52,205 nt of DNA, from positions 1-52,205 of the forward strand of contig JANWZA010000016.1 of assembly GCA_025054775.1 (NCBI GenBank), in the 5' to 3' direction. The position numbers and the translations under genes are program-made. The notes under the pieces are model-generated. The model was not told the DNA's origin. It made no database searches and saw nothing but the letters and a program-made list of their open reading frames with translations. Shown here piece after piece: positions 17,845-26,592 of the stretch. Within the stretch, counting starts at the first letter, position 1, and every line of letters begins with the position of its first letter. This stretch comes from Microscillaceae bacterium. Lineage in GTDB: Bacteria; Bacteroidota; Bacteroidia; Cytophagales; Microscillaceae.

Positions 17845-19233
17845 CTATTTAAGTTCTAAGTCATAACAGCCCCAGTTGTGAGTATAGCCGCCTTCGGCAT
17901 TAACTGAATAGGCTTCTGCTCCCTCTATAAAACTAACGTTTTTGGTGTTAGGGCTAATCTTATCAAATACTAGAACAAAGCTAAACATTTCCCCAAACCA
18001 CATGGATTTAGGTCGGTCATCGTTTAGTAGGTAGAAATGCTTCACTAGAGGTTTAACTTCTTTTGTATCATTGATTTGCATAGTAAAGGCTTCTTTCGCA
18101 CCTACTTTAGGGGTATATATGGTAGAATTTCCCTTAAATTGACTTACATAGTGAAAATAAGCGATGGTGTACTTATCTGTAAGTTGAATTTTGTCAATAT
18201 ACAATCCTTTTCCTCTGCCATCACATTGCTTTTTAAGTTTGTATTCTTTGGTAATAGTTCCTACTTGTTTCAAGAAGTCATCAAAATTTAGGTTTTCTAA
18301 GGTAGGTTTACCGTTTTGATATTCAATAATGTATCCTTTTTTGCCTGCTGAGTCAAGGCTCGGCCCATGGCGTAGCCCATCTTTTACGTTGTATTGCGAT
18401 TTGAGTTTTCCTGATATGTATTTATCTATTACTACACCACTGAAGTTTTTTCCATCTTTAGTAAATATTTCTGAAACTACTCTATCGTTTTCGTATTTTC
18501 TGGTAGCTACCACACCATCTTCGTAATATTGTTTCCATTCACCTATGCGTTCGTTTTTGCTGTATGTCCCTTCTTCTTTAATACCATTTTTGTGGTATCT
18601 TTTATATTTACCATCATAGTAAATAGTTTTTAGTTCCTTACCTTCCCAGAGTTCGAGTTGCTCTACTTCTACGGTTTGTGAATTAGCCGACATGTAAAAT
18701 GCTCTTGATTTTTTAATGTTACCATCACTTTGCAAATATTCTACCTTACGTTCAGGTTTTTCAGTTTCGGCGCTAAAGTAGGTAATGGTTTTTAGCTTAC
18801 CTTGGTCGTATAGCTCTTCGGTTTCTAATTTTCCAAAGAGATAATATTTACAGATACCGTGTTTTACACCATTGAGGTAGTTTTCATCTTTAAGTAGGGT
18901 TCCATCGGGTAACCATTCCTTATAGTTTCCGTTAGGTTCACCTTTTACAAACTCAGCTTGTAAGTAGGGAGTACCGCCTTCTTTATATTTCAAATCAGCC
19001 TTACCATGCAATAATTTACCTTTGAAACTTCCTTCTGAATTAGTTACCACTTCATTACTGTCCCAATAAGCATATATTTTAGAGGCTTGTGGTTTAATAT
19101 CTTGGCAATTCTCGCATACCTCTAAACTTCCTTCATACTCATCGTGTTTTACCACAATGGATTTGCTTTTATACTGCCCCCAAGCTACCGAAAACCATAG
19201 CATTAAGATAAGAAGAGATATTATCCTTTTCAT
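17845..19233 (-). CDS. Secreted YwqK/MORN-like repeat protein
   Basis: 462 residues from ATG 19231-19233, giving the signal peptide MKRIISLLILMLWFSVAWGQ; a TTG two codons earlier is less likely. The mature N-terminal half consists of repeats of the YwqK/MORN-variant type: GSFKGKLLHGKADLKYKEGG, AEFVKGEPNGNYKEWLPDGTLLKDENYLNGVKHGICKYY, YKRYHKNGIKEEGTYSKNERIGEWKQYYEDG, each a beta-hairpin with Gly-x-W/Y-x-x-Y/W-x-x-x-G. The C-terminal about 150 residues (KKQCDGRGKGLYIDKIQLTDKYTIAYFHY onward) are a separate region that I do not recognise. These repeats are often labelled antitoxin YwqK, but nothing here suggests a toxin partner. A strong terminator closes the unit. Confidence 0.8.
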   Translation of the reverse strand: MKRIISLLILMLWFSVAWGQYKSKSIVVKHDEYEGSLEVCENCQDIKPQASKIYAYWDSNEVVTNSEGSFKGKLLHGKADLKYKEGGTPYLQAEFVKGEPNGNYKEWLPDGTLLKDENYLNGVKHGICKYYLFGKLETEELYDQGKLKTITYFSAETEKPERKVEYLQSDGNIKKSRAFYMSANSQTVEVEQLELWEGKELKTIYYDGKYKRYHKNGIKEEGTYSKNERIGEWKQYYEDGVVATRKYENDRVVSEIFTKDGKNFSGVVIDKYISGKLKSQYNVKDGLRHGPSLDSAGKKGYIIEYQNGKPTLENLNFDDFLKQVGTITKEYKLKKQCDGRGKGLYIDKIQLTDKYTIAYFHYVSQFKGNSTIYTPKVGAKEAFTMQINDTKEVKPLVKHFYLLNDDRPKSMWFGEMFSFVLVFDKISPNTKNVSFIEGAEAYSVNAEGGYTHNWGCYDLELK

Positions 19234-19517
19234 ATTCAATCAGGAAAGTGGATATTTCTTTAAGTTTAATACAAAATTAACAAAAATTTAACACTAATAC
19301 TAAAAAAGATTTTTCTTTTTTCTAAAAAACTTGTGAACATTTATGTAATATTTATATCAAAAAACATACAAAATATTAGCTTAACGATAGCTTAATAAAG
19401 AAAAGGATTTGTTTAGCAAAAATTATCTTTTTGTAAAAAAATTAGTTAAGTAGCTCATATTTCATTGAATAGATATTATTTTGCAAATAATTTGTAAAGA
19501 TTGAACCTAAAACTAAT

Positions 19518-20780
19518 ATGCTTGTGAGTTTATTGATAGGAATTAGTTTAATTCTGCTTGATGTAATTTTTTGGCTCAATGTTAAGCCTCTTTTTGCTCG
19601 TTGGGCTAAAGGAGCAAAAGACGGGTCACTAATTAGTTTTTGGATTTGGGGTATTTTGGGGGCTCTTTTTATTATTTACTTCAGAGCTAACTATACAGAA
19701 CTATCTTTGAATGTTGGATTTCGGCTCACGTTTGTTGCTTTCATGAGTATCTACTTTGCTAAGTTTTTTGCCCTTTTGGTGGTAAGTTGCGTAATATTTT
19801 TCCAAAAAACAAAGCAACTTTTGGGTTGGTTATTTTCTCCGTGTGTTAAGAAGTCGCAATTATGCAATGCAGAGATTGAAGATATAAGCCGAAGAGAGTT
19901 TATAGCGCGTACCGCTTTGGTAGCTGCTAGCATACCCGTAGCCACCATGAGTTTTGGTATTATCTCAGGAGCCCATGACTACCAAGTAAGACGACAAAAA
20001 TTAGTACTGCCTAATCTACCTCAATGCTTTGAAGGGCTACGCATCGCTCAAATTTCAGATATTCATGCAGGTAGCTTTTATAATAAGACGGCAGTAAAAG
20101 GTGGGGTTGAAATATTGTTAGCTCAAAAACCTGACATAGTGTTTTTTACAGGGGATTTGATAAATAGACAAGCCTGCGAAATGAACGATTACATAGACGT
20201 ATTTAACAAAGTGAAGGCTCCGCTGGGCGTATATGCTATCTTGGGAAACCATGACTATGGTAACTATTTAGAGTGGAGTACTTGGACGAAAGCTCAAAAA
20301 GAAGCCATAATTAAGAATATTTGCAAAGTTCACCAAAATTTAGGATGGGACTTGCTACTAAATGAAAATGTATTGATTAAAGAAAATAACGAACAAATTG
20401 CTATTATCGGAGTAGAAAATTGGGGTGATAAACTCCGATTTCCTAAGTTTAGCCAACTAGATAAAGCGAAAGCCAACACCCAAGATGCTGCAGTGAAGTT
20501 ATTACTTTCTCATGACCCAAGCCATTGGCGTTCACAAGTTGTACCCGAACACAAGGATATTGATGTAATGTTTGCAGGGCATACCCATGGAATGCAGTTT
20601 GGAATAGAAATTGGAGATTTTCAGTGGAGCCCTGTGCAATATATTTATCCTGAATGGGCAGGGCTATATACTGAAGGTAAACAAGCTATTTACGTGAATA
20701 GAGGTTATGGTTACATTGGCTTTCCAGGAAGAATTGGTATACCCCCTGAAATTACTATTTTTGAATTGAAAAGGACATAG
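19518..20780 (+). CDS. Membrane-anchored metallophosphoesterase
   Basis: 420 residues. Three or four N-terminal membrane segments (about residues 1-115) precede SRREFIARTALVAASIPVATMSFG near 129-152, which resembles a twin-arginine-type signal or another anchor. A calcineurin-like phosphoesterase domain follows, with all metal-ligand motifs: RIAQISDIHAGS (DxH), FFTGDLINR (GDxxxR-like), ILGNHDYGNY (GNHD/E), LLLSHDPSHW and MFAGHTHGMQFG (GHTH). The domain order matches YaeI/YkuE-type phosphoesterases, which act on lipid or nucleotide phosphates outside the cytoplasm; the true substrate is not known. It is followed by an 833-bp gene-free stretch. Confidence 0.92.
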   Translation: MLVSLLIGISLILLDVIFWLNVKPLFARWAKGAKDGSLISFWIWGILGALFIIYFRANYTELSLNVGFRLTFVAFMSIYFAKFFALLVVSCVIFFQKTKQLLGWLFSPCVKKSQLCNAEIEDISRREFIARTALVAASIPVATMSFGIISGAHDYQVRRQKLVLPNLPQCFEGLRIAQISDIHAGSFYNKTAVKGGVEILLAQKPDIVFFTGDLINRQACEMNDYIDVFNKVKAPLGVYAILGNHDYGNYLEWSTWTKAQKEAIIKNICKVHQNLGWDLLLNENVLIKENNEQIAIIGVENWGDKLRFPKFSQLDKAKANTQDAAVKLLLSHDPSHWRSQVVPEHKDIDVMFAGHTHGMQFGIEIGDFQWSPVQYIYPEWAGLYTEGKQAIYVNRGYGYIGFPGRIGIPPEITIFELKRT

Positions 20781-21613
20781 GGTATAGCAAGAGGCAAGAT
20801 TGTTTAGATTTTTTATGATATAATACTTTGCTTATTAAACTATTAAACTATCAAGTCTATTTTTCCTACATTTTCCTACAATTATTACTACATTATCATT
20901 ACATCTTTTCTGCACACAGGCATAATTCAATAATTCCAATTTTTTTCATATTTTTATCCTTGTACCTAGATTTAGTCTCTCGTGCCTAGATTTAGCAGCA
21001 CTTTTCTAACTCAATTATGGTAAAATAATGACATTAGAGCAGAAAACATTGTATTGTCATCAATAGCTTTGCAACGAAAAGCAATAAACTACTCAACCAA
21101 GGCCCTACCTTTACTCGTAATATCAGTTAAATCTTTGGAAAGTGAGCTAAAAAGATAATCATTTGCTAATAAAGCAGGAAGCTTGTACCTTAGGTAAAAA
21201 AACGAGTATTTTTGGCAAGCAAAATCAGCATCTAATACATTGAAAAATAGTCTTTTAACGAAAAAATCTAAATTACTCCGATTTGTTCTAAAAAAATTTT
21301 TTAGCACAGTTAGCACTAAATTTGAAAAGAAATTGTTATCATGTAGTTTATGATTAACTTAGAATAACTTTAACTTTGATTTATACTCAACTAATAGAGG
21401 TTTTGATTTTTTAGAAATTGTAACTTGCTGAAAATCAAAATTTGATACTTGGAAAATTTACAAAATCACTTTTTGTTTAGTATAACTTTCAAAACTAAAC
21501 TTTTTTTTCGTGAAAGCCCCCAATTTTATTACTTATTATTACATTTTTTTCAGAATTAGCAACTTTACGCTTTTTTTCAGAAGTAGTAACTAGGCTAAAA
21601 ACACGAGAGAAAA
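20781..21613. other. Long AT-rich gap, possibly with a gene remnant
   Basis: No secure gene in 833 bp. Short direct repeats are visible (TACCTAGATTTAG and TGCCTAGATTTAG near 20970-20995; TTTTTTCAGAATTAG and TTTTTTCAGAAGTAG near 21545-21585). A 75-codon open stretch on the minus strand (21089-21316, GTG start only) is listed separately as a possible remnant. I see no consensus promoter for the following amidotransferase gene. Confidence 0.5.
21089..21316 (-). pseudogene. Possible winged-helix fragment
   Basis: The open frame ends FFYLRYKLPALLANDYLFSS and then LSKDLTDITSKGRALVE, which looks like the recognition helix plus wing of a winged-helix domain ending with the common ITxKGRALVE motif. 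There is no ATG; a stop codon lies upstream, after about 12 further open codons, and no matching N-terminal half is found. It may be the tail of a decayed regulator, or chance. Confidence 0.2.
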
Positions 21614-22453
21614 ATGGAAAACTACTTGAACATTGCAATTTTGGACATGTACAACAATCACCCTAACGAGGGCATGCGATGTATTTTGCAAATTATTCAT
21701 GCTTTTTTAGGTGAAGAGCAAATAAGAGGAAATTACAAAATTTACAATGTGCGAGCAAAAAATGAATTTCCAGTTATCCAAGATTACGATATCTTTATTT
21801 CCACAGGAGGGCCAGGTTCACCACATCCTGTGGGTGAGGAATGGGAGAAAAACTACTTTCAGTTTTTAGACGATATTTACTACCATAATAAATATAATCA
21901 TACCAAAAAGTTTTTATTTCTTATTTGCCATTCCTTTCAAATGGCTTGTATTCATTGGGATTTAGCTACGGTTAATAAGCGTCGCTCTACTTCATTTGGA
22001 GTAATGCCTATTCACCGTACTGAATTAGGCTTTCACGAAAGCATTTTTGAAGGCTTGCCCGAACCTTTTTATGCTGTTGACTCACGTGATTATCAAGTCA
22101 TTAGCCCTAAATACGAGAATTTAGAGAAAATGGGGGCAAAGTTACTTTGTTTGGAAAAAATACGCCCTCATGTAGATTTAGAGCGGGCTATAATGTGTAT
22201 TCGCTTTACGCCCGAAATTTTTGGTACACAGTTTCACCCAGAGGCTGACTCCGTAGGTATGCTACACTATTTTCAAACAGAAGAGAAGCGCAAACTAATT
22301 ATAGAAACACACGGAGAAGCTAAATATAAGGAAATGATGGAGCGGTTAGACGATCCTGACAAAATTAAACTTACGGAAGCTACCATTATTCCTAATTTCT
22401 TGCGTAATGCCGCAGAGAACTTGTTAGGAGTAGTTCTAAGTGAGGTATCTTAA
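21614..22453 (+). CDS. Class I glutamine amidotransferase-like protein
   Basis: 279 residues. A GATase1 domain covers about residues 5-215: LNIAILDMYNNHPNEGMRCI at the start, DIFISTGGPGSP (59-70, oxyanion strand), FLFLICHSFQMA (Cys105 nucleophile in LICHSFQ, a variant of the GxCxGxQ elbow) and IFGTQFHPEAD (His208 and Glu210). The catalytic triad is therefore intact. About 65 C-terminal residues form a charged helical tail. No synthase partner is adjacent and there is no fused synthetase, unlike GuaA, CarA or PyrG. It could cut gamma-glutamyl compounds or supply ammonia to a distant partner. It is convergent with nadE, whose stop lies 22 bp beyond. Confidence 0.85.
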   Translation: MENYLNIAILDMYNNHPNEGMRCILQIIHAFLGEEQIRGNYKIYNVRAKNEFPVIQDYDIFISTGGPGSPHPVGEEWEKNYFQFLDDIYYHNKYNHTKKFLFLICHSFQMACIHWDLATVNKRRSTSFGVMPIHRTELGFHESIFEGLPEPFYAVDSRDYQVISPKYENLEKMGAKLLCLEKIRPHVDLERAIMCIRFTPEIFGTQFHPEADSVGMLHYFQTEEKRKLIIETHGEAKYKEMMERLDDPDKIKLTEATIIPNFLRNAAENLLGVVLSEVS

Positions 22454-22474
22454 TTTTTTGTGAACAAAATGGAC

Positions 22475-24391
22475 TCAACCATCTATCAATTCTTGAATTT
22501 CTTGCTGAAAGGCTCCTGAAAGGATAGGGAAACGGCACCAGCTGCGGGAGTCAATGCTGTAATCATCTAAATGAAAACTTGGGGCAAGGCGTTCACGTTT
22601 CCATTGATTTCTTGCCCAAAGTTGAAAAAATTTGACGATATGTTGTTTGAGTAAAGTCTCATTTTCCAAATTTTGGGTTTTTAGTTTCTCAAATACTTGC
22701 TTAGGCGAGGCATGGTTTCTAATGGCTTCATACTCAATGGCTTGTAAGACCTCATAAGGCATCAGGTCTTTTTCATCGGTTTGAGCATTTTCTTTAGGGC
22801 GAAGTTCTGCAGTAGGAACTAATTGATTTACAGCTTTTAGCCCATAGTAGCCGAGTTCGTTTTGGGCAAATTTTAGCCATTGACGGATAAAATGTTTATC
22901 TACTCCGGCAATGGGAGCGATACTTCCTGAAGTGTCTCCATCCATGGTGGCATACCCTACACTGCCTTCACTGCGGTTAGAAGTAGTAATAAGCAAAGCA
23001 TTCTTAACATTTGCCAGCATCCAGATAATGGGAGAGCGAGCGCGGGCTTGAATGTTTTGCAAAGCAATATCGTGTAATTCCCAAGTAAGTTGCCTTCCGA
23101 TAACATACTCTATTTTTTTGCTGTAACTAATTACTTCATCAGCAATGCTCCATACAAAAAAAACTGCATGAATACTATTCGCTAAGGTACGTGCCGCTTG
23201 CAAGGTTTGGAAAGAGGAGTTATCAGAGGATTGATACACGCAAGTAAGCAAGCGAGGCATTACTTTTTTTAGTACTTCGTTTATATCGTTATTGATATTT
23301 TTTTTAAGTATTTCACCATTATTATCTTCTAAGATTTGTTGAATTTCTTGGGGAGAGAAGTAACCTATCTTTTTCAAAAAGTTTTCCAAACCTAATTCCG
23401 TAATACCGCGCTTTGCCATTTCTGCAACCAAAACAGCACATGTAGCTGAGTCAGCCCCTCCTGAAAGCGAGAGAACAAAACCTTTACTACGGCTTTTGCG
23501 AACATAGTCAAACAAGCCTAAAGCAACCGCTTGAGCAAAATCAATATTTTTATTTTCTTGTACGCAAGTTATTCCTGTAGGTATTTCTTTGGTTGTTTTC
23601 AAATCAATTTGTACTGATGCAATATTTACATCTTGAAAAGAAAAGCGTGAATTAGCCTGCAAAAAGGTATTTTTATAGGCAATTAAGATTTCTCCGTCAT
23701 AAATCATTCTGCCTGCCTCATTGCCTAGAAGATTAGCATAGATATAAGCACAAGAAATACTTTGAGTAGCCTCTAAAATGACGGCTTGCCGTAAGGTAGA
23801 TTTACCGAAAGCAAAATGACTAGCACTTGGGTTGAGAATCAAATCTACTCCTTTTTTAGCGTGCCGAAAAGCAGGGCGTTGTGCTTTATGCCAAGCATCT
23901 TCGCAAATTTCAAAACCTATTTTAATGTTTCGTACCAAATAGACCAAATCCCCGAAGAGAAAATTTTTTTTATCAATAACGATGCGTTCTATACGGTTAG
24001 GTTGCCAGGCCTTGAACCAACGTGGTTCGTAATGTACACCTTCATTTGCTAAAAATTGTTTAGCGGAGAAGCCCAAAATCTCCCCATCGGCTATAAGGCA
24101 AGCACAATTATAGGTATCCTGCCCGACACGCATGGGCAATCCTACGGCAACTACCATATTTTGGCAATGAGGTACTATGCGAATTAGCTGTGCTAAAGCT
24201 TTTTCAGGCACATACTCACTCAAAAACCAATCCTCACAGCCATAACCTGTAATGCATAATTCAGGGAGGCAAAGAATATCAATGCTTCGCTTTTTTGCTT
24301 CTTGAATAGCAGTAAGAATATTCTTCAGGTTACCTTCCCAATCCAAAGGCGTTTGGTTAAGTGCCGCACCTGCAATGTGTAGGAGAGCCAT
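22475..24391 (-). CDS. nadE: Glutamine-dependent NAD+ synthetase
   Basis: Makes NAD+ from deamido-NAD+, ATP and glutamine-derived ammonia. From ATG 24389-24391 the product is 638 residues (MALLHIAGAALNQTPLDWEGNL), the usual size for the two-domain form. The nitrilase-type glutaminase domain carries the triad Glu44 (CLPELCITGYG), Lys111 (SAKQFLANEG) and Cys163 (GFEICEDAWH). The synthetase domain has the P-loop LSLSGGADSATC (Ser310 to Ser315). TSNRSEGSVGYATMDGDTSG and PTAELRP are also as expected. A TTG-started extension (to 24433) begins upstream of the likely -7 box at 24421-24428, so I reject it. No gene follows in the same direction before the convergent amidotransferase. Confidence 0.97.
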   Translation of the reverse strand: MALLHIAGAALNQTPLDWEGNLKNILTAIQEAKKRSIDILCLPELCITGYGCEDWFLSEYVPEKALAQLIRIVPHCQNMVVAVGLPMRVGQDTYNCACLIADGEILGFSAKQFLANEGVHYEPRWFKAWQPNRIERIVIDKKNFLFGDLVYLVRNIKIGFEICEDAWHKAQRPAFRHAKKGVDLILNPSASHFAFGKSTLRQAVILEATQSISCAYIYANLLGNEAGRMIYDGEILIAYKNTFLQANSRFSFQDVNIASVQIDLKTTKEIPTGITCVQENKNIDFAQAVALGLFDYVRKSRSKGFVLSLSGGADSATCAVLVAEMAKRGITELGLENFLKKIGYFSPQEIQQILEDNNGEILKKNINNDINEVLKKVMPRLLTCVYQSSDNSSFQTLQAARTLANSIHAVFFVWSIADEVISYSKKIEYVIGRQLTWELHDIALQNIQARARSPIIWMLANVKNALLITTSNRSEGSVGYATMDGDTSGSIAPIAGVDKHFIRQWLKFAQNELGYYGLKAVNQLVPTAELRPKENAQTDEKDLMPYEVLQAIEYEAIRNHASPKQVFEKLKTQNLENETLLKQHIVKFFQLWARNQWKRERLAPSFHLDDYSIDSRSWCRFPILSGAFQQEIQELIDG

Positions 24392-24420
24392 AATTTGACA
24401 TTTGCATTGTATTTTGTGTT

Positions 24421-24428
24421 CAAAGTTA
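24421..24428 (-). promoter_or_regulatory. Possible -7 box for nadE
   Basis: Minus strand TAACTTTG matches TAnnTTTG, 30 bp upstream of the chosen ATG. No -33 element at the standard spacing is seen. It argues against the TTG start at 24431-24433, which lies upstream of it. Confidence 0.45.
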
Positions 24429-24510
24429 CACAAAAAAACAAAAACATAGTATTAGCCTGCTCTCTCTTTCACACGTTTAGCTAAACAAACATTTCAAAAG
24501 CAATACTAAT

Positions 24511-25347
24511 TCATTGAGTACACAATACCAACCAAGCCATATAAAGCACCACTTCGGAGATTTGCTGAGTAGCCCCCAAACAATCACCTGTATAGCCACC
24601 AATCCATTTTTGAAAATACCAGCCTAAATACATTTTAAGCAGAACCAACGGAAGCAATAAAAGTAAAAAATTGAACTGCTTTGTCCAAAAAACTAACCCT
24701 ATTAGGGGTAACAAGCCGAAAGCGAAAGCAAGTAACAACTCATTGAGAGAGAGTAAATTAGCTACGGGTTTAGCTTTGCTGTCTTCATTTTCGCGCACAT
24801 AAGTATGTGTAAATATGAAAGTGAGTGCTGTTAATCGGCTTAAAGTATGAGGTACGACAAACAAAGCCCAAAGCAAAGGATTAGTTAAAGTAGTCCAAAA
24901 ATCAATTCTACGTGAAGTGCCGGATAAAAGAAGACGTAAGTTTTCAGTTAAAAGCAAATATTTGAGTATTAAAACACTCATTAATCCAATAACACCATAC
25001 GTCCCGATGCGGCTATCTTTCATAATTTCTAAAATTTTAGGCTTTGTCCAACCGCCACCAAAGCCATCGCAAACATCGGCTAAGCCATCTTCGTGGAATG
25101 CCCCCGTTAAGAAAATACTGCCTACCATAGAAAGGGCTAACCCCACCCCTACACCCACCAATGAGGAGGTTAGGATAAAAACAAAAGCACTATACCCTCC
25201 CACTATCCAGCCAATGATAGGGAAATAGATTGTGGCTTTGTTCAAATAGTAGGCTTCATGCGTTATCCACTTAGGGCAAGGGATACGCGTGTAAAACATC
25301 ACTGCGGTAAGAAAAATTTGAAGTTGCTCTTTGAAGAAATGTTGCAT
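24511..25347 (-). CDS. cobS: Adenosylcobinamide-GDP ribazoletransferase
   Basis: Polytopic inner-membrane enzyme that joins adenosylcobinamide-GDP to alpha-ribazole, the last assembly step of cobalamin. 278 residues. Family motifs: FYTRIPCPKW (18-27), GAFHEDGLADVCDGFGGGWTK (the conserved DGLAD...DG.GG segment near 82-102) and ILEIMKDSRIGTYGVIGL. The C-terminal GGYTGDCLGATQQISE is also conserved. No cobU, cobT or cobC gene is near and I see no B12 riboswitch upstream; it lies between nadE and a LolC/E-like permease gene whose stop is only 6 bp upstream. It therefore probably belongs to the transcription unit that also contains the permease and the ceramidase-like gene. Confidence 0.95.
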   Translation of the reverse strand: MQHFFKEQLQIFLTAVMFYTRIPCPKWITHEAYYLNKATIYFPIIGWIVGGYSAFVFILTSSLVGVGVGLALSMVGSIFLTGAFHEDGLADVCDGFGGGWTKPKILEIMKDSRIGTYGVIGLMSVLILKYLLLTENLRLLLSGTSRRIDFWTTLTNPLLWALFVVPHTLSRLTALTFIFTHTYVRENEDSKAKPVANLLSLNELLLAFAFGLLPLIGLVFWTKQFNFLLLLLPLVLLKMYLGWYFQKWIGGYTGDCLGATQQISEVVLYMAWLVLCTQ

Positions 25348-25353
25348 AAATTT

Positions 25354-26592
25354 TCAATCAAACCGAATGGCTTTTATAGGTTGTATACTAGCAATAATTT
25401 GCGTAGGAATAAGCGTAACCAAAAAAATTAATCCAAAAGTAAGAAAATTGACTAGCATAATTGCCCCCCAGTCCCAAGCAATTGGGACGGAGTGCATGTA
25501 GTAGTTTTCCATATCTAATGGAATAAGTTTGCAATAATATTGCACTAAGCAAATCCCTAGTCCTACGATATTTCCCCAAAGTAAACCTCTAAAAATGAGG
25601 TAGATAGCTTGCCAAAGAAAAATTTGACGGATTTGAGCATTAGTTGCGCCGAGGGCTTTCAAAATACCTATCATAGAGGTCCGCTCCATGATCATAATTA
25701 GCAAAATAGCTGACATATTGAAGCAAGCTACAATCAAAATTAGTGCTAAAAAAATACGCACATTGTTTTTAAGTAGAATTAGCCAATCAAATACTGCCAC
25801 GAACTTATCCGTAATGCGTTCCAAACGCATATCATAAGCCATTTTATCATAAATAACTTTGGTAGCTTCGGCATAATTGTCAAAATCTTTAATAAAAATC
25901 TCATATCCTCCTACCAATGTATCTGCCCACTGATTAAGTTTTCGTACTAATTGAATATCAACAAGAGCTAATTTTTCGTCTAAATCTTCCATACCCGTTT
26001 CATAAATACCACACACGTGTAATTTACGAAAGCGTGGCGGATTTTGCACGAAATACACCAGTATTGTATCATGTAGGTTAAGGTTAAGTCTATTAGCAAT
26101 TTTTTGGCTAATTATGATATCTACTGAGGCAGTACTATCTTTGGAAAAAGCAATAAAATTACCTTTTTTGAAATGTGGCTTGAACTTTTGCCAATAAAAA
26201 TCCTTACCGATGCCTTTCAAAATAACTCCATGTACCTCATCTTGGGCTTTAATGATAGCAGGTTTTTGGATATAGCCTTGCAAGTGAGCTATATCTAGAA
26301 TTTCTCGGTAGCGTTGAAAAAGATACGTGTTCGTGCTAATAGGCGCATCTTGGTAGGAATTGTTCGTGTCAAAAAAAGTAACCTGAAAATGCCCATGAAA
26401 ACTAAACAATTTATCTTGAATCGCTTGCTCAAATCCGCGAAGTACACCGAAAGCAATCAAAATAATAGCTAAACCTATAGCAATACTAGCAATAGCGATA
26501 CGCGCTGCAATAGCAGAAAAAGAAAATTTTTTCGTATTTTTTAAGCTATGCTGATTTAATCTTTGGGCAACAAAGCGGTAAAAGTTACTCAT
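25354..26592 (-). CDS. LolC/LolE-like ABC transporter permease
   Basis: 412 residues with one N-terminal TM (AARIAIASIAIGLAIILIAFGVLRGFEQ, about 29-56), a periplasmic domain of about 220 residues, and three C-terminal TMs. It has the FtsX/LolE signature MIMERTSMIGILKALGATNAQI near 305. The N-terminal FVAQRLNQH...K..SFSAIAARIAI matches lipoprotein-releasing permeases of Bacteroidota, which are annotated as LolC/E but have not all been tested. No LolD-type ATPase gene is adjacent. Its ATG overlaps the stop of the upstream ceramidase-like gene by 4 bp (ATGA), implying translational coupling. Confidence 0.9.
   Translation of the reverse strand: MSNFYRFVAQRLNQHSLKNTKKFSFSAIAARIAIASIAIGLAIILIAFGVLRGFEQAIQDKLFSFHGHFQVTFFDTNNSYQDAPISTNTYLFQRYREILDIAHLQGYIQKPAIIKAQDEVHGVILKGIGKDFYWQKFKPHFKKGNFIAFSKDSTASVDIIISQKIANRLNLNLHDTILVYFVQNPPRFRKLHVCGIYETGMEDLDEKLALVDIQLVRKLNQWADTLVGGYEIFIKDFDNYAEATKVIYDKMAYDMRLERITDKFVAVFDWLILLKNNVRIFLALILIVACFNMSAILLIMIMERTSMIGILKALGATNAQIRQIFLWQAIYLIFRGLLWGNIVGLGICLVQYYCKLIPLDMENYYMHSVPIAWDWGAIMLVNFLTFGLIFLVTLIPTQIIASIQPIKAIRFD

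Noticed and set aside
17845-19233. Antitoxin component, as YwqK-type repeats are often labelled
   Set aside because: The protein has a signal peptide and no toxin-like neighbour; the label comes only from repeat similarity.
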